The notes under the pieces were generated by a model. That model worked only from the letters and a program-made list of their open reading frames with translations, did not search any database and was not told the origin of the DNA. This document shows, in pieces, positions 59,718-64,000 of a stretch of 64,000 bases of DNA. Location of the stretch: NCBI RefSeq assembly GCF_026151205.1, contig NC_087079.1, forward strand, positions 2,513,730-2,577,729. Reading direction: 5' to 3'. The position numbers were made by a program, and so were the translations under genes. Positions within the stretch are counted from its first letter, which is position 1; every line of letters starts with the position of its first letter. This stretch comes from Bolinopsis microptera (Eukaryota > Ctenophora > Tentaculata > Lobata > Bolinopsidae).

Positions 59718-60330
59718 CTCATCAGTCTCAGAAATTTGTTTTTGTTGGTTACAATTCTGTCCGTCCAATTTCCTATCTGCTTGTCCTTTTCTTTTTCTTT
59801 TTTTTTATCAGTTGTGACGGAATTGTAATGAACAAAATCCTTATAATTATTCATGATATGTTTGATTTCTTGTTAATGTTTGTCATTCAAATTTGGTAGA
59901 CGGCCCCAACGTTAATGTGGCTCTTGCTATGTGTTGGTTCAGCCGAATTAATTATTATATAATCAAGTTTATTTTTCTCGTTAGTTGTCATCCGGCCAAA
60001 CATTAAGCAACTTATATTGCAGTACCATTTATCATTTAGTAACCAAAATATGTCATTGTAATTTTGCATGGCTGAAATGTAACGCTTGATTTATATATAT
60101 AATGATTAATTGAATTTTCAAATAAAAAAAAATGTAACATTTTTGGGCGAGCGAATCAGTTTGAGCCATACTAAATGAATGATTAAATTTGCAGTTGTTC
60201 TTTTCGATCGCTGCCTGACCCATCATATGTTTTAATTTTATGGAATGCATGTACAATGTAAAGCTGCACAAAGTTGTACAAGTTCTTGAAAACATTCGTT
60301 ATGGAACTAAGTATACATTACATAAATGTA

Positions 60331-60351
60331 CAGGGTGTGCCAAAAGTCAGT
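60331..60351 (+). mobile_element. solo CAGGGTG-type terminus
   Basis: CAGGGTGTGCCAAAAGTCAG preceded by TA. No matching right end found in the window, so a fragment of a mariner-type MITE. Confidence 0.4.
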
Positions 60352-60989
60352 GGGTATACGTTGGCCTTAATAACTCAGTCACTGAGTGCCCAATTGAAAT
60401 ATTTCTTTCTGGTATGACTTACTACCACCACTGGTTCGAGGAATTTGTCTAATCGAAAAATATTCGAGTTCATTTTTTTCAAATGAAGGTTAATTTTTGC
60501 ATTTATTTGATAGTTTGGATAGTCAAATCGAGCTAAATTTTATTGAATAGTGTTTGGCCATTCGAATTACGTTTGTCCTGAACAAATTAGAACTGTAGCT
60601 TCTCAGATGACAGAGATATGAAGCATAACGATTTTATTCATTACGTGTGATCAGGTGATTGGTTTACCTAATCACGTGATTAGGTGACCCCGTTAACCAC
60701 CCCGTTGAACATTATGGGAATTGTTAAGGGTGCCCAATTAAGGTGTCGTGTCAAGGTGTCACATAGTCATCCAGTCAATTTTGTTAACGAGATATAGAAA
60801 ATGCTTGATAACTTCTTCATTTCTAATCCGTTTTGCCTCATTTTTTCAGATCATATGCAAAATTTAATAATCTACCGTTTCTGAAAAAAATTAGGTGTCA
60901 GCATGTTCAGAGAAAACAATATATGTGTTCTAATATTGAATGGGCGTGGTATAAAATATTCGAATTTTCAAATTTTGACGACGGAATCC

Positions 60990-61495
60990 TCAAACCAGCA
61001 AATACAGTATGCTGGTAGTAGTAGACTGAAAATCCTCAATTTGACAACGCTGGCAGAGCAGCGAATACGTGGGGACCTCATAGAAGCTTTTAAAGTAATA
61101 AGTGGTTTGACTGATTATGGATCGGGGAGATCTGGTCTTAATCTTGTTTCAAGCAACATATGTAAAGAAGTTTAACTAAAATTAAGAATATCCAGAAGTC
61201 TTTTATACTGAAGCGAGTTATTCCATATTGGAACAAACTCCCTCCGGACGTCAAGAACTCTGTGACAGTTTTAGGCTTTAAAATTAAATTAGAAGGATTT
61301 AAGAAAGATATGATTTCTAAAAGTATTACAAATGATTGCTTTTTTTGGAATGTTTCTAATGAAGTTTTAGTAAGAATTGAGGGAGCCAGTTATGTCAGTA
61401 ATAGAGAGAAACATAACGATTATCTTTGGTTTCATCCTTATGTGGCAAAGAAGCGTTTCATAAATCTTTATTCCACTGGGAAGTTTGATTAGGTT
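60990..61495 (+). pseudogene. 3' remnant of a CR1-like LINE ORF2
   Basis: SRLKILNLTTLAEQRIRGDL and IEAFKVISGLTDYG (61020-61120) are followed, after a frame break near 61170, by KRVIPYWNKLPPDVKNSVTV and ending NLYSTGKFD at 61490. This is the C-terminal domain seen in the LINE at 45661, from a different copy. No reverse transcriptase core. Confidence 0.8.
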
Positions 61496-64000
61496 TTTAA
61501 AATAGGATAATGTTTTGATAAATTGTTTAAAATATTGTATTTGATAAATAATTAATGTCCTAGTGGGGAAATATGTAATATATATTTTTTTTCACATAAG
61601 GCGTGATATGACATTATCTCGTTAAGAGTTAATGTCATTAAATATAATGACTATATGAGTTAGCATTTTCATTTAAACACTCATTTCGATAACATTTTTG
61701 ATGGTTTTAATTCTTAAGTATCTTGTGTAGCACACCTCTCCCCTCTCTCTTAGTGACCCAATGATGATAACGATTTATAACATATTGTTAAGTTAGGAAT
61801 GAACCTGCAATGATATTCCTGGACCAGCTGTGGTCCAAAGTGGCTCAAGAAAGCTGTGCAGCCTGCAGGCACCTGGGTCTGTGCCGCTAATCATAAGTGT
61901 GATCAACTTGCACTGAAAACCGTTTGTAGGAAAAAAACCAGTGGAGGGGACATTCCCATTATAGCTGTTCAGAATAAAACAAATATTCAGAATAAAACAA
62001 ATATTATATTCAAATCTCTTTATTCAACAATATTAAATCATTATAGAACCTAATTTGTGGCTTGATCGTTATGTTAGGGCTATTCTGTTAGCTGATGCTG
62101 ACAGGCACTGCATGGGGCAGAGACTTAGGACCATTACGCTGGAGGCTTACAATGACCCTTTTTGAACCCCATGGCAGTGCTAGTTTTATTATGGTACAAA
62201 TTGTAAATCGAAGTTATGAGAACGATCAAGTCACTCCTGTTTTACACTATCAACAGCTACTTAAAACAACCTAGATTGTACAACTCACTTTGAAGATTAA
62301 ACTGTTAAGTGATGAGTGATTGGGCTCATTAAACATTTTAGTAGCGGAGACATGCGGATCAGCTTCTTGAGGTTCTAATAGTTCATTCAGACAAGAAGTT
62401 TTATTTTTTCAAATTTAGTCGTTCAAGCTGCCTGAGTTCAGAAAGTTTGCCAAAGGGGCCCAGGTATTCTTGACCCTGTTAATGCATTGGGTATATAATT
62501 GTCGTTATATATTAAATATAACGACAATATACCCAACGCATGTTGTGTATATGTTAAGTGTTATCTATTATAGCCTCTATGTCCGTGATATATTCTGGAT
62601 TTTGGACCAAACAGTGATATTCACTCACTCTGCACCCTGATTTTGAAGAGTCGGCATTAGAAATGGTGATCAGTCTCTGAAAACGCAGAGGACCCTCAGT
62701 GACATAGTCCTTGGTGATTAAATCGCTGGATGTGAGGCATCCAAGAGCAGTCTTGTGATAGAATCACATCCCTGACAGTTTCTACTGGCTCAATTACTTC
62801 ACTTGTTGTAAGACTGTAGCAGTTCATTTGTGAATGGCAGATTTCATAGGAGAAGCCAATTATTGTGTGTGCAGTTGAGGATCTCAAATTTAGCTTCATT
62901 AAGCTGCATATTATTTTTTAGAGCCCAGATAAATTATAGTGAGATCTACCATGTATGGTTACTGACTATTCTACCAGTTGCAATTTAGAATATTATTTTT
63001 GTTTAAATTTTAATCGGTGATATTCTCAATTGGTGAAATGTAGACACTAGGAAATGTTTGTTCCCTTTTGTTAGACTAGGTCCTGATACAGCTCCTCTAT
63101 TAAATGGCTGGTTACAATTTAACCATATATGACTGTTTGGATAATACATAGTGTACCTGGTCCACTTTAGGTACCCTAAAATTTGAAATTTTCGATATTC
63201 TGTTCAAGATAAATACTTATACCTAATCTTTGCAGCATGAAATAAGACGAGACATGGTGGACATGGAAGAAGATGTAAGTAGTTCTTTTTATCTTCGTTA
63301 ATTTGATTAATACTGCACAATACAACACCTGTACTTTAAATAGCATAGCTTCACTATGAAGACATTGACACAAATGCCTACACTAAGTAACACCAGAATT
63401 AGAAAATACTTAAAATTATTACTTTTTTATTCGAAATTTGCACAGTTGATTGTTTTCTCTTACATTTCACTGCAATGATTAATATTCTGGCGGGAAGACG
63501 TTATTAATTAACACACATTCAGTGCGCAAACGACACCATCACTAAAAGTCAAACATCGTTTTCGATCATATTTAAAAATTCTTATATTGATTCACTGGAT
63601 CATCAAGCTGTAAGAACCACTCAATTAAACACTCTTAACCTCATGATATTCTACCTCACATTATTTTTTCGAGCCTCAAAAGAGTAAAGAGCTTTAAAAT
63701 TGTAAGAGTTATGAAATTTCCAGCATTCCGTTTCCAGCTGTTTGGGTAAAATCGAACACTCTAGACTCCACCATCATCAATCACATGACGCAGCTATAAC
63801 ATGACGTTAACCACTAAACTAGCTACTGAAAATTAACTACTAAACTCATTAATTTTAATTTAACACCTAAAGTGCTTTACGGGCTCATGATTCAAGAACT
63901 TACTTATATATTAGCTGAAGGGCATTCACTACAACTACAGTAAAACCTCTACATACCGTATCTCTCTAATGGAGTCTAATCTCTATACCTTGAACCTATA
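61496..64000. other. no supported gene
   Basis: Apart from the palindrome at 62484, the sequence is AT-rich with only short open frames lacking recognisable domains. Exons of a neighbouring gene cannot be excluded (for example around 61810-61960), but no splice-consistent coding match was found. Confidence 0.5.
62484..62540. repeat. 57-bp near-perfect palindrome
   Basis: GCATTGGGTATATAATTGTCG is mirrored by CGACAATATACCCAACGC around an AT centre. It may form a hairpin or be a tiny MITE. Not part of a recognised element. Confidence 0.7.

Larger units (their letters stand above)
53860..60131 (+). mobile_element. apparently intact CR1-like LINE with AlkB-SGNH ORF1
   Basis: Two long intact frames (ORF1 54499-56016, ORF2 56211-59717), a 3' UTR of about 400 bp and a tail CAAATAAAAAAAAA at about 60118-60131. 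The 5' boundary is not certain and no target duplication was identified. Two truncated copies of the same family precede it in inverted orientation. Intact frames and close copies suggest recent activity. Confidence 0.88.

Overview
This is metazoan nuclear DNA. It is AT-rich, its genes have many introns with ordinary GT-AG sites, and it is full of non-LTR retrotransposons, small inverted-repeat DNA elements and minisatellites. It resembles a non-bilaterian or other invertebrate animal such as a cnidarian, but the sequence alone does not settle the lineage.

Four conserved genes lie head-to-tail on the minus strand. API5 (apoptosis inhibitor 5) fills about 0.9-27.9 kb with at least 13 exons that I traced exon by exon. 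Its introns hold minisatellites, MITEs, a 3.25-kb terminal-inverted-repeat element with RTE-type LINE debris, and a complete intronless class A-like GPCR gene on the opposite strand (25383-26537). Next come SDR39U1 (YfcH-type epimerase family, 7 exons, 28.6-31.0 kb), a single-exon PLD3/PLD4-like gene with a one-base frame break near its 3' end (33.7-35.1 kb), and a mitochondrial NAD-isocitrate dehydrogenase regulatory subunit (IDH3G/IDH3B type, 35.7-40.8 kb) with two duplicated, phase-compatible terminal exons. Between SDR39U1 and PLD is a 2.17-kb non-coding element with perfect 40-bp inverted termini and many TTGTCACA motifs.

From 41.5 to 61.5 kb the window is transposon. A truncated LINE copy was split by a palindromic TA-target element. 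That element was split by other LINEs, and one of these was split by a 1.3-kb foldback element with 476-bp arms and a 7-bp target duplication. After a short CpG-rich repeat island comes an apparently intact LINE on the plus strand (about 53.9-60.13 kb).

The most unusual feature is ORF1 of that intact LINE (54499-56016). It carries an AlkB-like 2-oxoglutarate/Fe(II) dioxygenase signature (HxD, distal H, R-x5-R) fused to an SGNH/GDSL hydrolase domain, and is followed by an intact endonuclease-reverse transcriptase ORF2. Two 5'-truncated copies of the same family lie just upstream in inverted orientation. The last 2.5 kb shows no convincing gene.
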